64,000 nt of DNA, taken from the IMG/VR virus record IMGVR_UViG_3300020469_000011, positions 62,001 through 126,000 of that record; one strand, written 5' to 3'. A program made the position numbers and the translations under genes. Each line of letters starts with the position of its first letter. The first letter of the stretch is position 1. The DNA is from a virus. Of this stretch, positions 1 through 9,975 are shown one piece after another. The notes beneath the pieces were generated by a model. That model was given only the letters and a program-made list of their open reading frames with translations, was not told the DNA's origin and did no database searches.

Positions 1-3000
1 CTATATTAACATAATTATTATTATTGTATTCAGAAATTTTATATGTAGAATCAAATATATTTTTTGATAACAGTTCAGCTTTCACAGAAGGAATATGGTC
101 TTCCAAGTAATCTGATAGTTTTAATTTTTTCTTTTCATCAATAGTTCCATATAAGAAATCATGGCGAATAACTTTATCAATATCAAATAATTCATTTCTG
201 TTGTTTATTTCTTCAAATAATTTTTCAATATTTTCTTCATCACCTAATACAGGAATACTATCTACAAAACTACTTTCTCTGTGTCTAATAGTTGAGGATT
301 CCTTTAATTTAGTAACTAATTTTTCTTCATCTTCAAATACGCTACTTATAACATTTCTTGAATGTCCAAATGGTATTGGTCTTACATTTTCAATTTGATC
401 ACTAATCACAGCATTTTTACGTTTTTCAATTGTACCTAATAAGAAGACATCAGTTATCTTATCTTTTAATGAAACTACTGAATTGTCAACAGGAAGTATC
501 ATTTCTTCTGAAAAATCAGTCAAACTTTCGGTTTCTACGAAAGAAGCATCTAAGAAAACTGGTTGTGTTCCTATAAGGAAATCATCTACAGTTTTTAACT
601 TTGGTAGATACTTGTCTACAAATGATTGACTAATTATTGTAGGCTCATGAATTTCTTCAGACACAACTGTTCTATTAATATCAATACGATTTTCAAGTAT
701 AGTGAAATCCAAGAAGCCGTCTATTATTTCATAGTATTTTCTTAAAATAAAATCTTTTTTAGTAATTATATGTCTATCTGAAATTACATTGTGATTATTT
801 TCATATTCATGAAACTCTAATTGTTGATCTATAGTTGCGTCTAAAAATGTAGTATTTCCGAATGTTACTGTAGTGTGGGGATATTCTTTAGTAGTTAAAT
901 CTAATTCTGGTTTATAGATTATTCTTGGTTCATGAAGTGCTCTTACAGAAGGAATGTAATTTAAATCAGAAGTAACTATAGGAACATCTAAGTAATCTCC
1001 TATTAAACCATAAAACCATTTCATTCCAATTCTACGATTTCTACCCATGACAACATTTTTATCAAGAACAAATTGATTGTGTTCATATTCATGAAACTCT
1101 AATTGTTGATCTATAGTTCCATCTAAGAATGTAGTATTTGCAAATGTTACTGTTGTGAAAGGAGTAAATTTAAATGTACCATCTAGTTCAGGTTTGTAAG
1201 TTATTTCAGGTTCATTAAGTACAGAAACTGAAGGAATAGATTGTCCACCCCATTCTACTATGGTCTGTTTTCTAAATATCTCTTTTATATTTTTATTTAA
1301 GAAAGGACTAATTTTTTCTTGAGTAGCAAATATAGAAAATCTATCAGGAATAAAGGTGTCATTTTCAAAATCAAATTCTTCAATCATATCACTTGTTGCA
1401 TCTAAGAAAGTTGTATTTGGAAAATATACAGTTGTTATTGGAGTTATTACCGTCTGAGCATCTAGTTCTGGTTTATATGTTATTTCAGGCTCATTCAATA
1501 CGGAAACAGATGGTATCGTATCCTTATTGTACTCTCTCAATATTTGAGTACGCATGTTTTTTCTAATATCTTTATTTAAAAATGGATTTATAAAGTTATT
1601 CGTAGAAAAAGTTGCGAATCTATCTATTATTGATATATCATTTTCAAAATCAAACTCTTCGGTCATGTAACTTGTTGCATCTAAGAAAGTAGTATTTGGA
1701 AATGTAACTGTAGTAAATATGTCTGTTTTTGTATTTGCATCAATGTCTATTCTTCTAATATATCTTGGTTCTGTTAAAGGAACAACTCCTGGTAAAGTAT
1801 CTTTATTATATTCTTTTAAAAATTGATTCATCATATAACTTGCAATTTTTCTGTCAAACCATCTGCCAATAATATTTCCTTTAGAAAATGTACGGTTTCT
1901 ATCAAATATTGGAACATTGTGTTCAAAAGTATCTTCTATGAAAGTAGAAATAGATCCATCTAAAAATACTGTGTTTGGAAAATAAACTATTGTATGTGGA
2001 TCGTAATATGTTTTAATTTCATCAGATAATGTTCTCAAACTTTCTATATGTGTTTCTCCTAAAACTAACGCTTGAGGTAAAGCATCTTTATCATATGCTT
2101 TAACTGTTTGTAGTCTCATGGATTTTTTTATAGGTAAATTGATTACTCTATCTATACGCCTTCTTAATGAAAATAAACGATTCCTATCTATGATTTCATT
2201 CATTATTTCAATATGAGGCTCAGGAGTTTGCTCACTTAAACTACTATCCAAGAAAGTTGTGTTCGGAAAATATACAGTTGTTATTGGTGTTATAATTGGA
2301 TTAGTTATCTCAGCTAAATCTCTTAAACTTAAAATATTAGCCATTCCAGTTGCTGCCGCTATTGGTATTCTATCACCAACATATTCTAAGAAAGAATATT
2401 TTCTATACTCATCTATAAAACGATCTGTCCAAGGTTCAATTTTATCTCCATATTGGAGAAATTCATTTCTAGATAAAACATCAAATTTTACATAAGTTGT
2501 TTTTTCTTGAAATAGAACAGTAGAAGAATCTAAAAATGTTGTGTTTGGAAAATAAACTATAGTGTCAATTTGTTCAGCGATAGATACTGCCTGTTCTTGA
2601 GGCCGTACATATAAAATTGCTTCTTCTACTGTTGTGGCTCTTCTTGTTAAATCTCCTAGCCATCTTCTACTAATAGCCTTTAACCAAGGTTTAAAGAATA
2701 CAGGTACCCAAGGTTTTATAATTTGACCAAAGTCAAAAAATAAAAATCTGTCTAGCAAATCAACTTCTATTTTTCTAAATATTTCATTTTCTGCAACAGA
2801 AAATGTATTTCCGGCAGGAGCAGGATCTATTCCACCAGAAACTAAAGTAGATAAAGGTTCTAAACCATCATTAACTGCTAATAAAGAAATATTTGATAAG
2901 TATGGAATGGGTTGATCTATTTCTACGGTCGGTATTAAACTATCTACATCATCATGCATTATAAGTTTTCTACTTAAATCTGTAAGTTCGGTAGAAGATA

Positions 3001-6000
3001 TTTGAAACGGAGATATATAATTTAAAGGTATAGATATTTGTGTTCTTTCTAATACACTAGTTTTAAAATTATCTATAATAGCATGATTGATTACTGAAGG
3101 AACTTCTATTTTAACATCAAAAACAGTTCTGTCAAAAATTGTATTTTTTCTACCCTGATGTGCGAAACCAAAATCAAAAAAGAAATCGTCTCTATCAAAG
3201 CCTACATCTGTTCCACTAAATTGGAACGGTCTTTTTAAACCATATCCAAAAACATTTTCTTCTAGATGAGTTGTATATTGAGTAGGAGGACTTTCACCTA
3301 ATGTAGCATCAACTTCATTTATTCTTGAAATAACATAACGTACATTATGATTCTTAGGTATTAAATTATCTATATTAGTCCAATTTATAAGATTTCCATC
3401 TTCAACTATTGAACCTAATTTTTCTTTTTCACCAAACACATTTATATCAGCAGCAGAAATCAAAGCATTAATTCTATTTTTTTGTAAATCCTCTATTTTA
3501 TTTAAAACAGTAACAATTGCTTTAGGATCAAATTGATGGTCAGGAGAAAGTACATTAATATTTTCTGCAAGTAATGTTAAAGCTGTCATATCACTAAAAC
3601 TTATTTCATAACCTTCTATATCAACTTTTGGTTTATATCCACGTATTGCTGATATATAATTTTCAAAGGAGAGTTTAGATACTCTGTTTTTTCTTTCATT
3701 AGCGAATCTACCAATATCAAAATTAGCTGCTTCATTTTCTTCACTAACAAATCTAGCAACAGGAGTTTCATTTGGTGAAGAATGTGGTAGTGGAAATGTT
3801 ATAGTAAATGATTGATTATCTTCATTAATGACAGTGTGTAATGGTAGTTCATCTATAGCATAAGCCCGGGTATTTGCTGATGCTTCATTAGAAAGGATAT
3901 CTTCATTAAATGTTTTAAAATCTTTTGATAAGTCAAGGGTTACATAATGAAATTTATTAGGTTCACCAGTTTCTATATGTTTTAAAAATCCGCTATAGTC
4001 AGAAAAATAAAATTCTTGTCTAATTAAGTTTAGTGAAAATTCTGGTTTAGCTAGAACTACATAATCAAGGGTCAGGGGGGAAATTCGGGCTAGGTCCACC
4101 ACTATCGATGGCTCTGGGCCGAAGGTCTGGCTGTTTCCCTTTCGTACTAAAGAACTGAAAAAAAAAAGTTCGGAAGGAGCCACCTCCGGGTAAGGATTGT
4201 TAGTATTTGCGTTGGAATTAAAATCAAATATAATTGTGTTGGAAGGTGGCTCTATTTCCAACATATGTGACAAATCTATTTTTATACCTTCTAAGAAATC
4301 CTCTGTATGCAAAACATCTTCTTCTGTTCCAATTTTTGCAACAGTAAATTCATTATTAATAGCATATGACATATGTACAAAATCTAAATCTGGCTCACTT
4401 ATCTTTATACCACTCTTAATGAAATTCTCTATGTTATCTATTACAACACAATATAAAGTACCTGTATAGCTTACTCTATTTCTTGTAATGTTATTTTTTA
4501 TTCTAACCTGTTCATTTACAACAGATTCATTTGAATATAGTTTACTCAAATCTACTGTGTTAAAGAATGAAGAAGTTCTTGCAATATTTAATTTTTTGGA
4601 TTTTACCTTAAAAAGTAATTTATCTATACCTGAAGTAACTAATTCTTGTTCTTCCGTTACAGTAATAGATAGTCCTGCATTATCTGTATATTCGTATAGA
4701 TAACCATCATAATCAGACTCTATAATTAATTTGGGTTTTTTCCATTTAACAATTCCCTTTTCACTAACATCAGCTACATGATCATCATAAGTTAAATTTT
4801 TAAACATTACCCAACCACGATCTCTAGTAAGAATTTCACTTGTAGGTAAATATGCAGCTTCTCCATTTAAAGAGTTTCCACTAATTAAAGGTTTATAAAC
4901 TGCTGTTTCACTAAAATCAAATGAAGTATTACTGTATTTTACATCATCTCCGCTGGTTCTATTTCCTGTATAATCTGAGATATCACGTACTATAATCATA
5001 CCACCTCTATTAAAAGAAGCAGTGTGACGATTAATATAATCTATTGTTATTCTAAAATTATCAATGGTTTTATCTTTGGCTGAGTCAATTGGACCTGCTT
5101 TATATTTTATTAAATCAGTTCTCCAGTTAGCTTCATCTTCTACGTTTACTATTTTCATGAAAGATTCAACAGATACTAATCCATCATAGTAAAATTGTTC
5201 TGTAATTAAATTATCTTTGTTATCAGTAGCCAAATACTTATCAAAAGAAGTATTACTTTTGCGTCTATTGTTTGAGTAATAAAAATCATATAAAGGACTT
5301 TGTAATGGATTTGTTACTATATCATCTATGAAATATTTAAAAGTGGCAAATATATCAGGTATGCCATCCATACCACCACCAATTTCTACTCTATGATGAT
5401 CTTTTGTTGTAATAGTTTCATTACTAATTTGAGAGACTTGTATTGTGGGTTCTACTAATATTTTATTATCATTTAAAATAAAGTCGTCTTTGTTCAGAAG
5501 TTTATCTTTTTCTATCTGAACTACCATGTGAGGATATATTTCACTTTGTAAATATCCTGCAGTTTCGTTTTCTATTTCTGTAAATTCAAAAGTTTTTATT
5601 CTAGTTTCTAATTCAGATTCAAATTTATTTCTTATGAACGCTAAAAATCCTGCTGGATGCAATTCATCTAATAATAGAGGTTCAATTAAATCTGCTGGTA
5701 TTTTTGTTATAATTTCATAAGAATAATGTTGATAGTAATAATTATCAAAGAAATACTTATTTGATGAAAGCATACTATCATTGTTTAAGAAATCTCCAAA
5801 AGGTTCAAACAATAAACCAGTTTCATATTCAAGTTTACCTGTTAATCCATGTTCTATTAAAGAGTCATAAAATGTTAGTGTTTCCGGAGGTCTTTTGAAA
5901 ATAACTTCATCTGTATCATCTACCATCAAACCAACATCATCTATTTTTAATTCTGATATTCCATCACCTAGTTTAGACTCTAAAACAGCAGTGTCACTTA

Positions 6001-7675
6001 AAGGATTGATATTTACAAGGTCTTTAATTTCGGCAGTTAATTGAGCGTTATTATAAGTAAAAGTTACATCTGTATCGTTTTCTAAATTTGTTGCAGACCG
6101 TTGAGTAACGAATCTTTTAACTTTAACATTTTCACTCTTAATAGAAATACCATTAAATAATATAGGAGTTTCATCTGTATCAATATCTACTTCCCCTATA
6201 CAAGTTGCTAAAGTTTCATCATTTGGAACATTGGTAGCTCCTGATATAGTGAGTGAGGTATTTGCAACAATGTATTGTGCATTAGCTTCATAAGTCGCTG
6301 AGTTTACATCTGTATCAAATAATACATCAAAGTAATTTAATAAACTTGCTTGAGTTAATGAATTAAATGCAGTAGTTCTTGGTGGTAATTCATAGCCTAA
6401 TCCAGAATCTTCAAATTTAACTTCTTTAATTGAACCAACCTCATAATCTGAAGCAAAACTTACTGGAAGAACTTGTAAACTGTTAGTGTTCTGAAATGTA
6501 TTAGAACCTGAAAATACAGTGTTATTTAAATTATAATTTTGAAATGTACTTACAGGTCTATTTTTTATAGTGTTATAATAACTATTAAAAAACTGAGTTA
6601 ATGTTGGATTTACATCAATTGCAGTAACTTTAGCTTTTGCTGAATAAGTTGCTCCTGTAAATTCATTATCAAATACAATTGGATCACCGACACGATAACA
6701 AACTCCAGAATCTTTGATATCAATTTTTGTGACAGAGTGTTTCTTTAATTTAGAAATTCTACCCATACCATCATCAAAGGTAAATCTATCATCTACACTA
6801 TGACCTATTCCACCGTCTATAGGCTTTACACCAATAATAGATTCTAATATTTGAGTTCTTCCTTTTTCAACACCTGTGCTTATATCATAGGCAATAATTG
6901 TTTCATCTTTAACAAATGTTCCGTTTATATAAATTAAATCTAAAAATCCACGAAAAGTATTGTCTAGATATCTTGATACAGTATTTTTACAGGTGGCAGT
7001 AGCTCCAGATATCGTACCAACTATTCTAGCGTTACTAAATGTTGAACCATCTCTGTTGATTTTTATTTGAACTAAATTTTTCTCAGTATATCCACTATCA
7101 GAGAGCCGTAAAATATCTACTTTTGGATAATATAATTCTATGTCATCTTCAAAAAATATTCTAAAAAACCAATAATAAGAATTTTCAGTATCTTTATTTT
7201 TGTAATAATCTAATATTCTTTTAGTTAGAGTTTTTGGATCAACTCTTTTAAACACACTTTCATCAAGTGATACATTATTTTTAAAATATTTTTTAAATAC
7301 GTTTAGTGCGGTATCATAAGAAGTATTATCTTCAATATCATTCATGTATTGATATATATTTTTATAAAGACTTCTTATGAAATATATTTCTCCAGTATCA
7401 CCGTTAAATATAACTTCATTTTTATAAAACTGATTTCCTTCTGTTATATAATCAAAGTATATTCTATTGTTTGTAACAATTTTTACAACTGCTTTAGCTT
7501 TAGATAAAGAGCCGTAAATTAGATCACCTTCTGATAGTTTTTTGTTATCAGATAAAACTATAATTGAAGATTCTAAAAAGTTGTAGTATTCTTCTACAAA
7601 CTTTATGAATTGAGGGTATTGCTCATAAAAATAGTTGGGCAGTTGGCTTTCAACTAAATCTTTGGGTGTTGTCAT
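1..7675 (-). CDS. Giant virion protein, C-terminus beyond the window (at least 2558 codons)
   Basis: The frame opens with ATG at 7675, overlapping the gp6 stop as ATGA, and stays open to the left edge. The N-terminus (MTTPKDLVESQLPNYFYEQY, then a YYNFLES stretch) resembles the start of large baseplate-associated virion proteins of marine T4-like phages. The next 1500 or so residues are beta-rich and unrecognised. The C-terminal third repeats a module built on the core (T)V(Y/T)FPNTTFLDATS about every 93-97 residues. Its place directly after gp6 is where T4 has gp7, but it is far longer than T4 gp7, so homology is not claimed. It is probably a baseplate or fibre protein. One GC-rich in-frame patch lies at 4066-4192. 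Virion role is inferred from neighbours; exact function is unknown. Confidence 0.8.
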   Translation of the reverse strand, partial: MTTPKDLVESQLPNYFYEQYPQFIKFVEEYYNFLESSIIVLSDNKKLSEGDLIYGSLSKAKAVVKIVTNNRIYFDYITEGNQFYKNEVIFNGDTGEIYFIRSLYKNIYQYMNDIEDNTSYDTALNVFKKYFKNNVSLDESVFKRVDPKTLTKRILDYYKNKDTENSYYWFFRIFFEDDIELYYPKVDILRLSDSGYTEKNLVQIKINRDGSTFSNARIVGTISGATATCKNTVSRYLDNTFRGFLDLIYINGTFVKDETIIAYDISTGVEKGRTQILESIIGVKPIDGGIGHSVDDRFTFDDGMGRISKLKKHSVTKIDIKDSGVCYRVGDPIVFDNEFTGATYSAKAKVTAIDVNPTLTQFFNSYYNTIKNRPVSTFQNYNLNNTVFSGSNTFQNTNSLQVLPVSFASDYEVGSIKEVKFEDSGLGYELPPRTTAFNSLTQASLLNYFDVLFDTDVNSATYEANAQYIVANTSLTISGATNVPNDETLATCIGEVDIDTDETPILFNGISIKSENVKVKRFVTQRSATNLENDTDVTFTYNNAQLTAEIKDLVNINPLSDTAVLESKLGDGISELKIDDVGLMVDDTDEVIFKRPPETLTFYDSLIEHGLTGKLEYETGLLFEPFGDFLNNDSMLSSNKYFFDNYYYQHYSYEIITKIPADLIEPLLLDELHPAGFLAFIRNKFESELETRIKTFEFTEIENETAGYLQSEIYPHMVVQIEKDKLLNKDDFILNDNKILVEPTIQVSQISNETITTKDHHRVEIGGGMDGIPDIFATFKYFIDDIVTNPLQSPLYDFYYSNNRRKSNTSFDKYLATDNKDNLITEQFYYDGLVSVESFMKIVNVEDEANWRTDLIKYKAGPIDSAKDKTIDNFRITIDYINRHTASFNRGGMIIVRDISDYTGNRTSGDDVKYSNTSFDFSETAVYKPLISGNSLNGEAAYLPTSEILTRDRGWVMFKNLTYDDHVADVSEKGIVKWKKPKLIIESDYDGYLYEYTDNAGLSITVTEEQELVTSGIDKLLFKVKSKKLNIARTSSFFNTVDLSKLYSNESVVNEQVRIKNNITRNRVSYTGTLYCVVIDNIENFIKSGIKISEPDLDFVHMSYAINNEFTVAKIGTEEDVLHTEDFLEGIKIDLSHMLEIEPPSNTIIFDFNSNANTNNPYPEVAPSELFFFSSLVRKGNSQTFGPEPSIVVDLARISPLTLDYVVLAKPEFSLNLIRQEFYFSDYSGFLKHIETGEPNKFHYVTLDLSKDFKTFNEDILSNEASANTRAYAIDELPLHTVINEDNQSFTITFPLPHSSPNETPVARFVSEENEAANFDIGRFANERKNRVSKLSFENYISAIRGYKPKVDIEGYEISFSDMTALTLLAENINVLSPDHQFDPKAIVTVLNKIEDLQKNRINALISAADINVFGEKEKLGSIVEDGNLINWTNIDNLIPKNHNVRYVISRINEVDATLGESPPTQYTTHLEENVFGYGLKRPFQFSGTDVGFDRDDFFFDFGFAHQGRKNTIFDRTVFDVKIEVPSVINHAIIDNFKTSVLERTQISIPLNYISPFQISSTELTDLSRKLIMHDDVDSLIPTVEIDQPIPYLSNISLLAVNDGLEPLSTLVSGGIDPAPAGNTFSVAENEIFRKIEVDLLDRFLFFDFGQIIKPWVPVFFKPWLKAISRRWLGDLTRRATTVEEAILYVRPQEQAVSIAEQIDTIVYFPNTTFLDSSTVLFQEKTTYVKFDVLSRNEFLQYGDKIEPWTDRFIDEYRKYSFLEYVGDRIPIAAATGMANILSLRDLAEITNPIITPITTVYFPNTTFLDSSLSEQTPEPHIEIMNEIIDRNRLFSLRRRIDRVINLPIKKSMRLQTVKAYDKDALPQALVLGETHIESLRTLSDEIKTYYDPHTIVYFPNTVFLDGSISTFIEDTFEHNVPIFDRNRTFSKGNIIGRWFDRKIASYMMNQFLKEYNKDTLPGVVPLTEPRYIRRIDIDANTKTDIFTTVTFPNTTFLDATSYMTEEFDFENDISIIDRFATFSTNNFINPFLNKDIRKNMRTQILREYNKDTIPSVSVLNEPEITYKPELDAQTVITPITTVYFPNTTFLDATSDMIEEFDFENDTFIPDRFSIFATQEKISPFLNKNIKEIFRKQTIVEWGGQSIPSVSVLNEPEITYKPELDGTFKFTPFTTVTFANTTFLDGTIDQQLEFHEYEHNQFVLDKNVVMGRNRRIGMKWFYGLIGDYLDVPIVTSDLNYIPSVRALHEPRIIYKPELDLTTKEYPHTTVTFGNTTFLDATIDQQLEFHEYENNHNVISDRHIITKKDFILRKYYEIIDGFLDFTILENRIDINRTVVSEEIHEPTIISQSFVDKYLPKLKTVDDFLIGTQPVFLDASFVETESLTDFSEEMILPVDNSVVSLKDKITDVFLLGTIEKRKNAVISDQIENVRPIPFGHSRNVISSVFEDEEKLVTKLKESSTIRHRESSFVDSIPVLGDEENIEKLFEEINNRNELFDIDKVIRHDFLYGTIDEKKKLKLSDYLEDHIPSVKAELLSKNIFDSTYKISEYNNNNYVNI
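540..2560 (-). repeat. Tandem protein repeat, eight copies of a FPNTTFLD-type module
   Basis: The FLD(A/S/G) core, read on the minus strand, has its Asp codon at plus positions 548 (degenerate, PVFLDASF), 839, 1121, 1400, 1679, 1958, 2246 and 2528. Spacings are 291, 282, 279, 279, 279, 288 and 282 nt, all multiples of three. Between cores sit further conserved pieces such as PSVSVLNEPEITYKPELD and DRFATFS. Weaker FL(Y/L)GTI elements nearer the left edge suggest that the array continues out of the window. Confidence 0.85.
4066..4192 (-). other. GC-rich in-frame patch inside the giant gene
   Basis: About 125 bases are markedly GC-rich, with runs such as GTCAGGGGGG, in a gene that is otherwise very AT-rich. 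The reading frame is preserved on both sides; triplet phase matches at 7673, 4142 and 2246. The patch encodes a segment containing GNSQTFGPEPSIVVDLARIS with codons (GGC, GTG, GAC, CTG, CCC) rare nearby. A run of ten T on the coding strand lies at 4158-4167, flanked by GAACT and AGTTC. It may be a small horizontal insertion or an assembly chimera. Confidence 0.6.
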
Positions 7676-9558
7676 GAGTAACTGGTTCCACTTGACGTTG
7701 AAGAAGAGGTATCGGTTCCTCCACTAAACAATTCTGCTGTTGCTATATTAGAAGATGTTGACGAATTATCTACAAATGGCACAGGATTTATATTAACATC
7801 ACTAACACTAATAGTTAAAACTTGCTCTTTTGCTGGTGTTATAACATAATCATTTGTTTTCATTTCAAATGTCATTTCAGAAGATGTTCCACTTATAGTA
7901 ATTGGAGAAAAATTTTGTAATTCTAATGTACCATTACTGTAATTAATAGTGCCTATATTTTCAATTAATGTAAATTGTTGGGTTGCGTTTGAAACAATTT
8001 TATCAAAAACTATTTGTATTTTGCTGTAGTCAGAACTTTCCTTGAGATAACAATTGTTAACAACTAGATTATTACTATCAAAGTAAGAAAACTTGGTTGC
8101 CGATAGACTACCTCTTTCTACTTCATTATTAAAGTTTACTTTATAGTAATTTCCCGTACCTACATCTATATCTCTTTTTTGATAGAGTTTGACTTCTACA
8201 AATACACCCATATAATATCTATTTAAATCACTTATAGTTTTTATTATATTTGCTGTTTGAAAAGAACTGAAAAACTTTAATAAATTATTTTGAGTAAAAT
8301 CAGATACTGTTTGTTGTACCTCAGTGACAATATCTACATCAGACATGTTTATTCTTACTGCATCATACACAAGCCTAATATCTAATTTTATATAAGTATA
8401 TTCTGGATCTATAACATAAGGTAAAATAGTAATTACATTTACTTCTTGTAGCTTATCTAATATTTGCTGTTTTTCTGAAGCAGAAGTAAAAGTTCTGTTT
8501 CTAGGTTTTACTGCACAAAATACACTCCCATATAAAGGAGGAGTATTTTTTTCTCCACCCCAAACAGATATTGATTCTATAAATGGAAAATATTTCATTA
8601 ACATTATTTGATAGTCTTGTTCTGTTACAGATCTATTTTGACTAAAAAATAACTTTCTAGAATTGTTTCTTATAGTGTCTATATCTTCTTCAGCTTGACC
8701 CTGAGAAGAAACTTGTGTTGTTTGTACTAAATGAGTTGTTGGTAATAATGTTGTGTCATCAAGAGTAAAATTTAAACAATCGTTACCATTAACGCCAGAA
8801 GTTACTAGATACGAAACATCTATTATATTATTATTATTTAACTGTCTGCCTAAAACATTATCACCAAATATTAATTGATATTTTCCACCAAAATTTTCTT
8901 CAACATAAAATATTCTAGATCCGGAATTAAGTAGTGTTATATCATAAACACGATTATATCTTATTCTTTCTGTTGTTTGAGAACTTTCTCTTACATATAC
9001 ATTTAAATAATCTAAATCTATATCTGTGCTTGAGATCTCATACTTTTTTTCAAGCAATAAATTATTCACTACTATATTTTCAGTAATAAAAGTTCCTTGA
9101 ATTAAATCTATTGAGGATGTATAAGAATTAGTTCCATTAAATACTGTTACATCTTTACTTACAAAAGGAAGCACTTCTCCAGTAGCTTTAACACCACTAA
9201 ACTTAGTAGATCCTGGTAATGTAATAACAGTATTAAAATTTGTAGTTTCTGTTAATCTAACAGCTACTATAGCTTTTGCTGATGTTTTTGAATTCGCAAC
9301 ATATCCAAGTTGTTTAGCAATTGATACTGCATTTTTTCTTTTCTGTGCCGTATCTAAAAACATTTCACTTGCAACTTGATTTAAATAATAAGCAGAATAT
9401 TGTGTATTATAAGTTAATAAATCTACTAGAAAATTTAATCCAGATGCTTCAAAATCATAATTTTCAAATTCAGATTTGCTTTTTACATAATCTACTAAAT
9501 TGTTTCTTAGAACATTAAAGTCTAATTCGTTTATATTTTCCGTAGGAATTCTAGACAT
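7672..9558 (-). CDS. 6: Baseplate wedge protein gp6
   Basis: At 628 aa it is close to T4 gp6 (660 aa), the wedge subunit that forms the ring of the inner baseplate. The N-terminus (MSRIPTENINELDFNVLRNN, then FLVDLLTYNTQYSAYYLNQV and a SEMFLDTAQKR block) is the strongly conserved start of gp6 in T4-like phages and of the related gpJ-like family. The C-terminus is a Ser/Thr-rich tail. It starts directly after the gp25 stop with no gap, and its own stop overlaps the next start, so gp25, gp6 and the giant protein look translationally coupled. Assignment rests on the conserved N-terminal block and synteny. Confidence 0.92.
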   Translation of the reverse strand: MSRIPTENINELDFNVLRNNLVDYVKSKSEFENYDFEASGLNFLVDLLTYNTQYSAYYLNQVASEMFLDTAQKRKNAVSIAKQLGYVANSKTSAKAIVAVRLTETTNFNTVITLPGSTKFSGVKATGEVLPFVSKDVTVFNGTNSYTSSIDLIQGTFITENIVVNNLLLEKKYEISSTDIDLDYLNVYVRESSQTTERIRYNRVYDITLLNSGSRIFYVEENFGGKYQLIFGDNVLGRQLNNNNIIDVSYLVTSGVNGNDCLNFTLDDTTLLPTTHLVQTTQVSSQGQAEEDIDTIRNNSRKLFFSQNRSVTEQDYQIMLMKYFPFIESISVWGGEKNTPPLYGSVFCAVKPRNRTFTSASEKQQILDKLQEVNVITILPYVIDPEYTYIKLDIRLVYDAVRINMSDVDIVTEVQQTVSDFTQNNLLKFFSSFQTANIIKTISDLNRYYMGVFVEVKLYQKRDIDVGTGNYYKVNFNNEVERGSLSATKFSYFDSNNLVVNNCYLKESSDYSKIQIVFDKIVSNATQQFTLIENIGTINYSNGTLELQNFSPITISGTSSEMTFEMKTNDYVITPAKEQVLTISVSDVNINPVPFVDNSSTSSNIATAELFSGGTDTSSSTSSGTSYS

Positions 9559-9936
9559 CTATCTTATTCTCTTTATTGTTTTTTCAAGAGTCAATAACTC
9601 TAAAGGATTTGATAATAAACTAAATGAAATAAAAATCTTTATATTATTTAAGTCTTGTTCTATATCTACAGATTCTAAGTTTATTCTCGGTTCGTAATTA
9701 TTAATTTGATTTTTTATTGTTGTAGATAATAAATCTTCTTGTATGAAATTATTAAGTTCAAAAACATAGTCTTGTATACCCACTCCAAAATCATTATTAT
9801 ATAATTTTTCTCCTGGTCTAGTATATAATATATGATTTAATGCGCGGAATATTGCTGTTTTAGCATCTAAATTCTTAACAGTTTTTGAACTAGGGTGAGG
9901 TATAAATTTTAAATCTATATCTGAAAATCTTGACAT
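9559..9936 (-). CDS. 25: Baseplate wedge protein gp25
   Basis: At 125 aa it matches the size of T4 gp25 (132 aa), a lysozyme-like-fold protein that joins the wedge to the sheath and helps start sheath polymerisation. The segment AIFRALNHILYTRPGEKLYN followed by DFGVGIQDYVFE is the family signature. It is followed immediately by gp6, the usual T4-like order. A TAAATA-core late-promoter-like site lies just upstream at 9959-9966. Confidence 0.94.
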   Translation of the reverse strand: MSRFSDIDLKFIPHPSSKTVKNLDAKTAIFRALNHILYTRPGEKLYNNDFGVGIQDYVFELNNFIQEDLLSTTIKNQINNYEPRINLESVDIEQDLNNIKIFISFSLLSNPLELLTLEKTIKRIR

Positions 9937-9958
9937 TTAACTTTATTGTCTTTAGATT

Positions 9959-9966
9959 TATTTATC
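9959..9966 (-). promoter_or_regulatory. 25: T4-type late promoter, GATAAATA
   Basis: On the minus strand this reads GATAAATA, one base from the T4 late consensus TATAAATA. It ends about 22 nt before the gp25 start codon, in the short gap after the 1230-aa gene, which suits late expression of gp25-gp6-giant protein. Inferred from motif and position only. Confidence 0.5.
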
Positions 9967-9975
9967 TAAGCTATT

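Noticed and set aside
4066-4192. rRNA-like or mobile fragment in the giant gene
   Set aside because: The GC-rich text first suggested an rRNA fragment, but the frame is open throughout and no rRNA match could be confirmed by eye.
201-4703. Short plus-strand ORFs across the giant gene
   Set aside because: They lie opposite a continuous minus-strand reading frame with repeats, show no ribosome sites and have shadow-like composition.
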